From Nymphaea colorata (taxonomy: Eukaryota > Streptophyta > Magnoliopsida > Nymphaeales > Nymphaeaceae): 64,000 nucleotides of DNA. Each line of letters begins with the position of its first letter. The first letter of the stretch is position 1. The stretch lies in assembly GCF_008831285.2 (NCBI RefSeq), contig NW_022204507.1:5228174-5292173 (forward strand). Reading direction: 5' to 3'. The notes beneath the pieces are model-generated. The model saw only the letters and a list, made by a program, of their open reading frames with translations. It made no database searches and had not been told where the DNA came from. This document shows, in pieces, positions 43,420-55,492 of this stretch. A program made the translations under genes and the position numbers.

Positions 43420-44460
43420 CTATATTATAAAGTGTTACCTAACAAAAATCATGGATACCAGCCATTAGATAAATTTTTTTGTTCGTAAGAAGCTTGTTAT
43501 TGGTCATTGGAAAGAATTAAGCTATAAACACTTTTTATATCTTGGTGAAATGTGTTGTTGTAAGGTTAAAACCAGATATTCCACTTATGTATTCATTGGA
43601 AATAAAAGTAATTTGTCTATACAACCTTATAACATATAAGAGCTTAGTTGTGAGACATTTTATGTTTAATGAGATGAACTTTCTCTCTTCTAATACAAGG
43701 CCTACATTTAATGTTTAGAAAGTTTGTGATCATATCCTTGGGCAATAGAAATTTGCAACCTACCCAACAACTTACTTGTCTTGCTTCTTTCCTCTATAAC
43801 TACACTTGTGTCAAAACAACACTATCCTATATTATCTTCTGATGATTGCGATAGCCCCAACTCACCTTAAATTAATTGTTTAATCCTATAGGCTCAAAGA
43901 TTGTTTATTCAATCTTGGCTTTTGTGATTCTAATGCTAACTCTTTTTTACTTATTTGTTCTTAAGAACTACAAAAATTACTAGTATTAATTTATGTGGGA
44001 AATATCTACTAGTAAGAAGGCCATAGCAAATCCTATGAAAAGTTTTTATCAATAATTTTCCATCAAAGATTTGGGTACTCTAAACTTCTTTCTAGGCTTG
44101 AAAGGATTTTATGCAAATGTTATTGAAAGCTTTTCTCAAGAATTTTCTATCAAAGATCTGAGCACTCTAAATTTCTTTTTACATTTTGGAGTAGTTTATG
44201 AACAAGATTGAATGGTGTTGTTGCATAGGAATTATATACAGATTACTTCTCACAAAGATTCGACTACAAGGAAATTTAGTCAACAATATTGCTACAGCTA
44301 ATGTGAAAATTATCCATACATCAAAGGAAAATAGTTTCATATGCTACTTCATAAAAGAGTATAGCTGGAGCTTTATAATACATTTTCTTCACTGGGTTAA
44401 ATGTGACAGATGCGTTGAATAAAAAACTCATCTGTTCATATAAACAGCTACTCCAAATCA
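43420..44460 (+). mobile_element. Copia-4, copy 1 (second copia fragment)
   Basis: Remains of another copia pol. KVKTRYSTYVFIGNKSN-like text near 43,565 corresponds to the integrase tail (K.....S..VF.G). FSIKDLGTLNFFLGL at 44,055-44,098 is an RT-end motif and appears again as FSIKDLSTLNFFLHF at 44,143-44,186. An RNase H-like tail follows (HTSKENSFICYFIKEYS at 44,310). No LTRs were identified. The copy in C' is at 55,493-56,560. Confidence 0.65.
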
Positions 44461-46211
44461 CTAAGACATGTTGAACGGATCATAATATCTATGTTAAGGA
44501 AATATTATATATAGGAGACTGCCCTAATGACTCAAGATCAGCTCAAAAATATCTTGTCTATCCAAGTGACAAAATAATATCACAGATGACTACAAAACTA
44601 CTAACAATGGCGAAGTTCAGCATGAATGTAGAACACAAGGCTATTTCTGCAAGCCTTTCATAATCACTATGGATTGAATAGTGTTAACATGAACTTAGTA
44701 TTAACCAAGGTAGGCCAGCCATATAGTCTAATAATCTTTGTGCAACTTACAAGTAAGTAGATGGCCACTTTGTGAGATGAAGGGTTGCACAAGGAAAAAA
44801 AGAAATTTAGCTTATAAACTCAAAGAAACAACAGTAGATATCTTAGGGCCACAATTTGTTATGCTAGTGGACAAGATGCATGTCAAGAGCAGCTTGATTC
44901 TCTGATTGAGAACAAATCCGTGGGGCCTTTCTTTTCTTGCTGAGTGATTAGCTTGCAAGGGGACACCGGAGAATAGACAAAAGAAAAATTACAGACAATT
45001 AGGAAAAGGGAGTCAGTGACGGTGGCAAACTTAACCCATAGAAAACAAAAAAATAAAGGATAAAATAAAGAGAAGAGTGACAAATTTATAGATAAAGTTG
45101 CATAAAATAAAAAGAAGTTTTCCCTATTAAAAGTAGAAAACACATCAAATCTAAAAGGAAAATGTTGGATCACATATCTAATAAGGAAAGAAAAAAAATT
45201 GTCAAAACCTAAATGGGTTTACTCTTCATTTTGTAAACTTAGACTCACACAAAATAAGAGTTGTACCACTCACTCTTTTATCACAAGTTGGAAGAATAGT
45301 TAGTGAAGATGTATTGTAGACTTAAGCCATACTTAGGCTGAAACCATGTAAGTTAATATTTGGTTACGTCTCTCTCATTTACCTCCTATATTGTGACTTC
45401 GTAGCAAGGCTCTTTAAACCTATAATAGATATTAAAAGGAAAAAAAAAGAGAATCAAGCAGGGTGTTGCAGTTGTATAGCCTCCCTTGCTGTGCCATACT
45501 TAAGAGGGAGAGAGTCTTTGTTCGGCTAAGCTTCAACATGTGAATGGTGAAAGCCTTAGAATGAGGACAAATTGAGTGAGAAAAAGTCATGGGTTTGACC
45601 AACAGAGTGCTGTTGGTGACCTCACTAGTGGTTAGAGTCATAGTAGGACTCACAAACAATAGATGGTCAGAGCATGGCCCCACTTTCTTAGTTCACCATT
45701 TAATCCTTAGAAAAATTAAAAGGAGGGAAAAGATGAGGGAAAATTAGGAAAATTGTGCCAATAAGGGGTTTTACACCTTTATGAAAGAATTTACAAACCC
45801 TCCATACTTTTTACAAATGTTTTAAAAAATAGGGCTGCAAGCATGAAAGACCCCACTAATTTGTTGAACTTTTTAAAAAACAGTTGTAGCTTTTTAAAAC
45901 TTTTTAGCAGACTCAATTTTCTTAAAATAATTACATAAGCAGGTTTCCTGCCCCATTTTATACAAAATTGGAAACAGAAATTTTTTATGTTCAAAACAAA
46001 GGTTTGTAGGTTTGAAAATCTATTCCATTTTGTCTGTTTATTTGAAATTTCAAATGTGGGTTTGAAATAGACTTTTCCATTTAAAACTTGAGTTCATGAG
46101 GAAATAATTTTTGATGCCTCCTTGATTTTGTTAAGTGTTCTCAAGCATGGATTTGTATGTGAAGCTTTTATATGTATTTGATAGCATGTGTATAGCCAAC
46201 AATGGATGGAT
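44461..46211. other. Right end of segment C, unidentified
   Basis: Shared with 56,561-58,299. Open frames on the minus strand (45,173-44,883; 45,683-45,432; 45,994-45,791) are low in complexity or unrecognised. Nothing firmly identifiable, and no LTR boundary seen. Confidence 0.45.
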
Positions 46212-46715
46212 TATTTGGTCTTGCCATGATATGGTCCGAGCTACTCAATTGGTCAAGGTGGGATGACTTCTAACTCATGGAATGAGAAGGGAAAGAAGGT
46301 GATTCATTTGTCCTAGGTTAATGAGGTTGAGTAGTGGTCAATGCTCATTATCTAAGTCATTTTATTGTTTTGCAACTGAGTCTATCTTATATTTTTTGAG
46401 CATGCCAATTGTTAGAAATACTTTCCAACTTCTTCGCTTAAGGGCCAATTCCAATGTAACCCTTTGATTGATAAAAAAAATAAAGAGGTAGGAATAGGGA
46501 GGGGCACACATAAAAGAGACAAAATTGGTTATCTCAAAATGCACAAAAGGGCTCCCTACTTACTAGGTTTGGTACCCAAGTTTTCCTTACGGCATCCAAA
46601 TGCAACGTGTGTAAGGAGGTATTGCTTCAAAGGAAGGAAAATCTCATGCTATGTGCATTCAACAAGGGCAAACCATATCCCATTTTCCCATGTATTTTCA
46701 TGGTCGCATGATGAC
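46212..46715. repeat. Segment A' (truncated copy of A)
   Basis: Matches the first 515 bp of A and 58,300-58,823. It ends at GATGACAAGAA, where A continues TTGGTGATTGC but here the start of segment C follows (GTTGATGTTCTAG). It shares the variant TCATGGAATG.GAAGGGAAAG with A'', not with A. Confidence 0.93.
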
Positions 46716-47331
46716 AAGAAGTTGATGTTCTAGCCCATTTGATGTGATGGTGGCACTATCAGAAGGAAAACCTATTAGACCGAACATTTTTGCGAACATT
46801 TGGGGAGTGGGGGAAGAGGGAGACACAATTTAAGATTTAACGTTTGGAGATGGAAGGAAGAGAGATAAAGTTGAACATTTGCGGTGAGAGAGAGAATGTG
46901 TGTATCTGTTCTGAAAAGGAACTTAATTAAACCACAAGGGCCTTAGTGAGAGAGGGCTACCAATTTAGTCTTGTATCCAAGCAACAGGCAGGAGATGGTG
47001 AGAGAATCATATTACAACACAACAAGAACTGCAAACTTATGTCACAGTTGACTGGTTGGACAAGATCTAGACTTGGATTAAACCTGGACCAGATTTGGAC
47101 CATTAATCTAAAGTTGGATATTTAAAATCCAAATTCTGGACTTGGTTGTGGGGTGTGTGTCTAATATATATTTGGATTTTAAATTTAAAAGTTATATTTG
47201 GATACGATATATAATTTCTTTCATTCACATTCAAATCTGAGTTCATGTCCGAATCTATGACTATCCGAAAAATCAGCTATGATAATGTCTACTTCAAATC
47301 CAAGCTGTTGGCATTGACATCCCAGTTATGT

Positions 47332-47556
47332 TTAGAAGTGGCTTTCCTTCGCCCTGAAGGTGGCATCAATGTCATGTAGAGGCATGATTTTGGATGAATA
47401 TCTGAACATATAGTCTGCAAATTGTAGATAATAACTACCACCAGATCGGCATCCTTTAAAACACGCGGAATTTTCGATCCTTATAAAATTCACGTCTGGA
47501 GTTGAAAACTTGACTTGAAAAGATTCGACGGAGCCCCTTCTACCATCAGCCAGCAA
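47332..47556 (-). CDS. C' copy of the unrecognised 74-codon frame
   Basis: Counterpart of 36,657-36,881 with two conservative residue changes. Same position relative to the plus-strand frame at 47,704. No family recognised, and coding status uncertain. Confidence 0.22.
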   Translation of the reverse strand: MLADGRRGSVESFQVKFSTPDVNFIRIENSACFKGCRSGGSYYLQFADYMFRYSSKIMPLHDIDATFRAKESHF

Positions 47557-47703
47557 CCCGTGTCTATAGACGTCGATCGAACTGTCGGAAAATTTTCCCC
47601 AAATTGCCAGCTTTAGTTAAATTGGCAGCTTGCTCTTACATATCAAAGCCAAATTTTCCCTTTTGGCAATGTCCATTGAGAAGAAGAATCACAGAGGGAA
47701 GAC

Positions 47704-48484
47704 ATGGACGTCGTCTTATATGCCATTATGTTCGTGCAGGCCTTGCGACGCCTCTTTGAACGGAGTTCTGATAATCCAGAAGACAATAGGGAGAACCCTA
47801 CTCTTCCTAATCCTCTTGTATCCCCATCGGGTGCGTCCAAGGACCTGTTCATTGAGATCCGCCCAGAGGAGGCCTTACAGGCAGACGGGCAAGACGAAGT
47901 CGCCAGAACATCACCTTCGCCGACGACGGAGATGGACGTTGGGAGAAGGCGGAATTAGGAGCTGGCAGGCTGCACCGCCAACATCGGCCCCACGTTCAGA
48001 TGGTGAGACTCACCAGGTACAGCCACCCCATGCATCGGGTGTGATGCCTTCACGAAGCGTTATGGCTAAGCTGAATGTGGCAGTCGGGCTTGCTCTTCTC
48101 AACACGTCGGTTTTCCCAGCCCACTCCCTTTCCCACGTCTTCTACATGACCATAACTGCAGTGGAAATTGTCATCTCCCTCTTCCTTTAGTGTGCAGTGC
48201 TTTCACTTTCTTGTCTGTGGACATTGTTCATGGTTATGTTAATATCAACTATTCAGTACTTTTCTTCTCCGATGTACAACCCGAGAAAGAATAACGAAAG
48301 TAATATGTCACAGTTGAGCGCGTGCCGACGAAGTTCCAGCAGCCCCATCTACTGGTCTCCACCATGGCCCTTTTTGGAGCTCTTTCAATGCTGGCTGTTG
48401 GGGCTTCAGTACAGAATTGGTCAGTTCAATTTTACAGTACAATTCGACATTTTAAATGAAGCAGACCGATGTGGAGCATATTAG
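47704..48484 (+). pseudogene. C' copy of the putative membrane-protein gene
   Basis: ATG 47,704 matches ATG 37,029. The reading follows the C copy until about 47,940, where a 5-bp deletion (GTTGGGAGAAGG against GTTGGGATGGGAGAAGG) brings a stop at 47,958. The remaining part continues in the frame ending at 48,190 with the same hydrophobic segment, then the shared TAG, then 48,197-48,484. It is more broken than the C copy. Confidence 0.35.
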
Positions 48485-48649
48485 TTATCAATTGGGGCCT
48501 TTATTTTCCTTTTTCCAGTCACTTAATAAGGCCCTCCTCCTGTCCCTCATACGTTTTAAACCATAGCCAAAGCTTCACGACAAACATTTGATCGACCAGA
48601 TTAGATATGTATTGATGGAATCCCGTTTGAAAAGTAGAGCGTGAATCCA

Positions 48650-49844
48650 AATGCATTTTCCTCCATTAGAAAATGCAAGAGCACTTTCTAAAGGCTAACT
48701 ATTTTCAGAATGCCAAACACCAACAAAGGCATCCTGTAGGTGGATATTGAAACTGGGTACGTCTGAAGGTAGGAAACGAGTCCCCAATGTCTTATAAGAT
48801 ATGAAAAGTTAGCATCCTATCAATATTGGAAATTAATGATGGTTGGGAAAATATTCCAACCCTTTCTGGAAGATTGTAGTCGTTATTTCATGCATGGGGG
48901 AGAAATTGGAACATGACGATTTGCAGAGATTAACTAGTATAGGATTGCCTCCTCACATGCTACCGCAGGTCAATTAGCTGACGAAAATGTGGTTCGTTCA
49001 GGAAACTGGGATGTCAGCGAAAATTATTGAACTTTTCCTAAAAACTGAAGCTGTTATTTTATGGATGGGGATGAAATGGGAAGATAATGGTATGTGGGAA
49101 GTTAGTATACGCAGGTTCAGTGCAATGGCACTGCGAAATGGCATATATAGCATTCATTTCTGAGATCCTAATCCATTCACGCGTTTCAAAATTATCAATA
49201 TGATGAGGAGACCTGCCTGACTTGGTGATGCTTAAGGGAATGCGCAGAAAAGGAGCGAAGGGGGAGGCCACATTTGAGAAAGGCCGACAAGGGGGAGTGT
49301 CTTCGAATCTCAACCTAAAGTAGGAAGTGAAAGTGGGAAAGATTAATTGCAACGGCAGATATGTTGAAGATGACTCTTATTTTGGTTGATATATAGGCCA
49401 AACTGCCCAAATATGCTGTAATATGCTTAGTATAACCTGTATATATAGTGCCCCCAAGTGAAGGTGTGCTTGGAAACACCTACTTAGAAAAACACTTCAG
49501 CATTTTATTCATGTCATAATTCAATGACAATGCAGATATAAGCGTACTTGTAGATATACTATGATAAGATGGCATCGTTCTCAAGATAATGCATCAAATT
49601 CTATAAAAGGACTGATGATCATGCTAACACCGGTAGTGTTTATCAAGCATATAATGAGGTTGATGATGATGGTAAGGGTTAGTTGACTAAATATGAAGTG
49701 CAAAATGATCAAAGCACATCATTCAAAAATGTCAAATGCAATAAGCAAACAAGTCAAAAAAGAGAATGTGACGGAAAAGAATTGGTGCTCAGCCAAATTA
49801 TCCATCACAAAATATAAGCCTTATATTCCTTGAGAAAGCATTTG
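48650..49844. other. Unidentified part of segment C'
   Basis: Counterpart of 37,978-39,172 with no recognised feature. Homology to C stops at AGAAAGCATTTG, 49,844. Confidence 0.4.
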
Positions 49845-51018
49845 TCTCAGAATACAATTTACAAAAATTCTTCAGCTCAACCACGATTGCCAAAATGTGT
49901 CTAAGTGTGAAGAATCCATGGTTTACTTTCTCAACCATTTGAAATTGCTAACTAATTCACTTAGTTTAGTTGTTGAAGTTATAAAGGAGGATGACTTAGT
50001 TATATCAGCATGTACATAGTTGCGTAGGAAATGAACATAAAGGTTTTGTCATAACTATGACAACTTCGAAATCTCTTCCCTCATTATGTGAAATACATGA
50101 TATTCTCATAAATCAAGAGAAGTGATTAGAACTCTTCAATGGAAATCCGCAATCATTAAGTGGGTTATCAATAGTTGCCTTCTTTGCTCAAAATAGGTGT
50201 GGCCTTGGGAAAAGTAGAGGTGATAAAAGACACTAGAGTGCAGGTAAAGGTATATATCCAAGTTCATTATGGATAGAAAAGTGAAGTAATTGGTCTAGGA
50301 GGAATAAAATGGCCATATTGCTAGAATTTACTAGAGGCATTCATGGAAATGACTATGAAGTCAAAGCAAGACAATCAATGGCATTCAAATACAAGTAATG
50401 TGCATCATGTTGTGACTTCATGTCTATGTTTGATGACAAATATGAGTGTTTTGGTTTAGTTGGTGTCATGGTAGACAATGATGTGAATGTCCCAATGGCA
50501 AATTAAGGCAAATCAATTCAAAAATAAGAGGTTTCTATGAACCCATGACCATGTTTTAGAAATAAAGTAAAATCTTCCAGCTATATCTAATATATGCAAA
50601 GGTAAGAAGTGCAATATTGAGTAAACAAATCTTTTTTTTTGTCAAGGATGAGATGAACAAGAAAATGGAGTTTGCAGAGGGGAAGAGGTAAAGACAATAT
50701 GTATGTCTAGCTAATGGATAAACGAGCAAGTGGCTGGAATAAAGTGGACCAATCCCATAAGTTTGAATCTTTATTTGCTAGTTCTTAACATACTACACTT
50801 TCAAATTTTGTGTGGCATGATAGATCAAGATAGGCTAGTAATTATGTGATGAATGTGTTGAGAACTGATGATGTTATTTTGAAGGCAAAAACAAAATACA
50901 AAAATATGTTTTAATGGCCTTCTTACAAACTTTGGCCATTTGACCATTTCAAATCTTTAAGCATATTTAGAAATTTTCCTTTCTAAATAATACATGTAGA
51001 CCTATGGGGACTCGTAAT
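49845..51018 (+). mobile_element. Copia gag remnant (present only in C')
   Basis: One frame reads ESMVYFLNHLKLLTNSLSLV then EVIKEDDLVISA (about 49,910-50,010), and a shifted frame gives TMTTSKSLPSLCEIHDILIN (about 50,055-50,115). This is the order of the copia UBN2/Retrotran_gag_2 domain. Many stops. It ends at the Copia-3 5' LTR, so it is a separate, older copia fragment into or beside which Copia-3 inserted. Confidence 0.6.
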
Positions 51019-51397
51019 TGTTAGTGTGCTGTGGCACAATCAAAAGTTATGTGAAAGTTTGTTCATCTGCTGGAGTCTGACGGATTTGGTAGTGGTGAAC
51101 TATTGTGCAGAATAATTTCTATTATGACAAGGATCATTATTAGCAGATAAATTTAATTGTAAGTAGCAAAAAATAGTTTTATTAATCGTTTATAAGGGCA
51201 CTTATTGTAATTAGGACAGATATCGTTTGATTCTTCTCAACAAACTTCTTGCACACTATATGAGTTTAGTAACCAAGGAAGTGCTATTTTAGCCTCACCA
51301 TCGCATGTGTACGTGCTTTCTGTTTTGCTCTAATACCATATTTCACTCTGTTTTACTTGCGCTTTGTTTTTCACCATCCATAGTTTTTATTTTATTA
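51019..51397 (+). mobile_element. Copia-3 5' LTR
   Basis: Begins TGTTAGTGTGC and ends just before the primer-binding site. The last 80 bp align with the 3' LTR in C. The terminal CA expected for an LTR is not evident, so the right end is approximate. Confidence 0.7.
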
Positions 51398-51410
51398 TGG
51401 TATCAGAGCT
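51398..51410 (+). other. Primer-binding site, initiator tRNA-Met type
   Basis: TGGTATCAGAGCT matches the standard plant copia primer-binding site, complementary to the 3' end of initiator tRNA-Met, with only the last base off. This is the best preserved site of this kind in the window. Such a site primes minus-strand DNA synthesis. Confidence 0.88.
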
Positions 51411-52392
51411 CTAAGCTCTTTTCTGTCGAGCATGATCTTGGTCTCTTATATGAATTCACTTACTAGAGAAAACTCAATCACCTCCAATTCAAATCCTTTC
51501 TCTGACATCAACATGGAATTTGACACCCCTTATTTTATGCAACATTTCGACAACCCATGAGCTTTGTTGGTGAATTAGCATCTCAGTGGCAATAGCTATG
51601 GCACTTCGACATGGTCAATGATAATGGCACTTGCCACTAAGAACAAAATATGATCCATCAGTGGTTCATTACCGATGCTTGAAGTTTTTTCTCAAAATTT
51701 CTGTTGAGGTCTTATTACAATTGTATGGTCTTGTTCTAGATCATCAACTCATTATCTCACAAAATAAAAGATAGTGTTATATATATTGCCACAGAGAGAA
51801 AAGTACTATTAGATTTACAATAATGCTCTTACCAAAGTACCACACAAATTTCAAATTAAGATTGTGATTAGTAAGATTAATGAAGATGCATTTTCAATAT
51901 CAGCATACTACATGAAATTCATGGCCAACTAGGATGAGTTGGCCTCATATGATCCTCTTCTAGTCTTTTGGCAGGGAGCAAAGAAACAAATTTGAAATTC
52001 AATAAAAAGAATGGGTGGTATAGTTTCTAAAGGGTGAAAATACTTGTCGACCCTAATTGATATGTTCGTACTATAGTATCAAATGCCATACTCATGACCG
52101 TTGCATCAAGTTGCAGAACCATCCATCAAATGTGAAGGTGTCTAAATCGAACCCTAACAAGAGATATGATGAAAATTCCACAATTATTTATAATCCCACT
52201 GCAAACTTTGTTGAAACTTTGTAAACAAATGCGTTTGGTGGCAATAAAAGTGCTACACCCTCCATCGCTTCAGACAAATACAATTGACTGTTGTAGTTGA
52301 TCAAAAATAATCTACCATGTCTCTTGCAAGTCTAGCTAGTATATCATAGACCCATAAACCCTTAGATTATCAATAATAGAGCAAGTAATTAC

Positions 52393-52842
52393 ATGATTTG
52401 CTCCATGTCATGTTTCAATCTTCCAGATAATGTCATCATTAATCCTAATGGAAGCTCTGATGCTCTTTGTCAAGGAAACATCATCATTAATCCTCATTTG
52501 GTTCTTAATAATGTCTACCATACACCGCAATTCAAATTCAATTTTATTTCTATCACAAAACTGGTTGAAGCCTCAAGTTTTTCTGTTTCGTTTAATGTAC
52601 TTAGATGTGTTTTATATGACCTGGAAACCAAAATGAAGATTAGCTTGGGTGATGTGAGAAAAGGGCTCTATTACCTGAAAAAGCATAACAATATTTTTCA
52701 GTTTGGCCACTTTTTTTCATTTTGTTTTAGTTGTGAATGCTGGCATAAGGTATTAGGACACCCATCTAAATCAAAACACAAAATATTCTCTATTTATGAT
52801 CAAAATATAAGACTAATTCAAAATACTTGTGATGTTTGTTAA
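52393..52842 (+). pseudogene. Copia-3 protease tail and integrase zinc region, copy 2
   Basis: A 149-codon frame, longer than in C because the 66-bp deletion is absent here. FNFISITKLVEASSF is followed by VRKGLYYLKKHNN, then CWHKVLGHPSKSKHKIFSIY and NTCDVC, the H-C-C pattern of the GAG_pre-integrase zinc finger. A stop follows the last cysteine. Confidence 0.82.
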
Positions 52843-53859
52843 TTTGCTAAGAAAACCAAATTACCTTCCACTTCTATTTGTATATCAATGAAAACTGCGT
52901 TTGAACTCTTACATATTTACCTAACGGGACTTGACTCATTCTCATTCATAACTAACTTACACTGTTTATTGGTTATGTGGATGATCACTCTTGCATTGTT
53001 GATACTTTCTATAAAACATAAATATGAAAACAAATCTACACTGTGAATTTTTTTCATGTTTTTGAATATCAAGACAAAGCTGACATCTTAAAAGTCAAGT
53101 CTGGCAGTGGCACAAAATTTTGAAACCAAGAACTTAAGGATTTTTTTTGCTGAAAAAGGTGCTTCCATGAACTTAGTTGTCCCTATACATCCCAGTAGAA
53201 TAGTGTTGTGAAGAAGAAACAACAATACATTTAAGATATAGCTCATTCATTAATGTTTCAAGTAAATTTATCTATGAGATTTTGGGCCAAATGTATTCTA
53301 ATAACAATTTGTCTTATAGATAGAACAACAACTCCAGTATTGAAAGGAAAAGAAATACTATTTTAAAGAAAACACGCTTTTACTCACTCCAACTTTTCGG
53401 TTTTCTCTACAATGAAACTGTCATCGAACCTAAACAAAATTTGATAAAAAATCAAAAAGAATTATTTTTTTGGAGGTAGGCTTAAAACAAAAAATATAAT
53501 GTATATGATTTCAATACTGATAGATGTAATCGAAAATATTCATTTTCAATCAATATAAAATCAACCTAAATTTATTTTTTTCCACCCCCATTATTGATCA
53601 AACTGTAAAAACAAATATGTGCCTAAAACAGAGTGTTTATGGCATTAGCAATAATAAGCAAACTCGCCCAACTACCTCTTCAAATTGCTCGCAACAATGA
53701 TTAAGGAAATAGCCATTGAGAGGCGGTCGTGCATCTTGGGTTCCAATTTTGTATCCTTTCAAAGGCTTTCTCTTACTCATGAACCATTTCTGCTTATTGT
53801 TTCACATTTTTCTTAACCTCAATCACTTTTTGAAGTAGTAAAGTGAAAGTTCCGGCATT

Positions 53860-55056
53860 AATTGATGGCAGCTTAAGCTAAAGCATTGGAGGACAGGAGA
53901 ACATGGACTCTTACAAATTGTCCACCTAGTGTTGGATCAATTGGTTGCAAGTCGGTATATAAGATGAAATACAGATTAGATGGAACTATTAAAAGGTTCA
54001 AGGCACGCTTGGTGCTAAAATGATATGGACAAATAGAGGGGCTGAACTATAACGAACTGTATGCACTAGTTACCAAATTAGCATATGTGAGATGCTTACA
54101 ATTGCCACAAAATTGAATTGGAGCCCACATCAATGAATGTCAACAATACATTATCACATGATGGTTTGCTTGAAGTTGTTCTACCTGAAGGATATGGCTA
54201 ACAAGGGAAAAATAGAATCTGTACATTGCACAAATTATCCTATAGACTCTAATAGGCTTCCCAAAACTGGTTTATCAAGTTCTCCAGTGTGCCTAGAAGC
54301 TACGGGGTTTCTATAATCAACGGTTAATTACTTGCTGTTCACACTACCCAAAGGTGAAAGTTTTATCATTGTCTTGGTCTATGTAGATGACTTTATCATT
54401 GTAAGAAACAAGGATGAAGAGATCAACAAGTTCAAAAATTACTTAAGTTTTTGCATATGAAAGATTTGGAAAAACTGAAATTTTTCTTAGGTCCTAAACT
54501 TGCAAGGAGAAAATAGGGAATTCATTTAGCACAAAGGAATTACTTAAGTTTGTTGATTGACCAATGAAGAACACATACATCTGCCTAAGAATGATTGAGA
54601 AAACATTATAGATGTTACAAAGTATATGAGATCATTAAGGAAGCTAAACTACCTAACAATTACATGGTTTGACATGCTACAACATTTATTTGGTAAAACT
54701 TTGCAACAATAATTGGGAAGCTATTTAAAGGTGGTTATACATGTAAAAAATAGTCCCGGTTAAGGAGTTTTCATGCCAAGTATAAATGAATTCTAGATAA
54801 AAGTCTATGTGATTTTTTCTTAGGTGATAGTATTATATCTTGGAAAACGAAGAAACAGTCGATTATGTCAAGAACTTTGGTTGACATCAAATAGGATTTC
54901 ATGGTTGATGCATGTCGCAAAGTAGTCTTGTTGAAATCATTGCTAACTACCCTAAAGATATGTTCAAGCTTATCAGTTCATATGTATTGTGATAATCAAG
55001 CTACTGTCATCTCCACAAATCTAGTGTTCATCAACGTACAAAAGGTATAATGATTG
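53860..55056 (+). pseudogene. Copia-3 RT and RNase H, copy 2
   Basis: Same blocks as in C: the KSVYKMKYRLDGTIKRFKAR stretch (about 53,952-54,010), YVDDFIIV near 54,380, and SWKTKKQSIMSRT near 54,840. It is cut at 55,056 by the deletion that removes the RNase H tail and the polypurine tract. Confidence 0.82.
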
Positions 55057-55492
55057 CTATTGTATAGAAGTTTTCAATTAAGATAATAACATTGCTATAT
55101 GATATGTTTCAATTGTAGAGTGCCTTGTTTGTTATGCTCTACTACCAAATTTAGCTTTGTTTCACTTGTGCCCAATTTTTCACAATAGCGATTCTGATTT
55201 TATAGTTACAATTAAAATAATTAAAAAAACATAGTAATCAAAAGTCAAATTTTGATTTTATAGTTTCAATGATTGTTCAGTAATTCAATGATTGTTCAGT
55301 AATTCAATTAATTTTTCCTATTTAGTAATCAAAAGTCAAATTTTGTCATATTTTAACGTGAAACATTTTGGATGAAAGATCAAATAGTGATGGTGGTGGT
55401 GAGTTTGTCAACTTAGATGTTTAAATTTTTTTGGATAAAAGGGAGAATCAAGAAATGGATATCTTGCCCTCATTCTTATTCAGGCTTCGGAT

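Larger units (their letters stand above)
36046..46211. repeat. Segment C, copy 1 (tandem segmental duplication)
   Basis: Matches C' (46,716-58,299) in direct orientation over its full length, with typically only a few differences per 100 bp. It lacks about 1.6 kb that C' has (49,845-51,448), which is replaced by about 28 bp of other sequence at 39,173-39,200, and lacks 66 bp near 40,450. It has about 250 bp (42,746-42,998) that C' lost. Confidence 0.95.
51019..55210 (+). mobile_element. Copia-3, copy 2 (with 5' LTR)
   Basis: The more complete copy: 5' LTR, primer-binding site, gag, integrase, RT and RNase H remains, and the last part of the 3' LTR. About 250 bp spanning the element end, polypurine tract and the start of the 3' LTR are deleted at 55,056. 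Coding remains mirror those in C. Confidence 0.85.
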
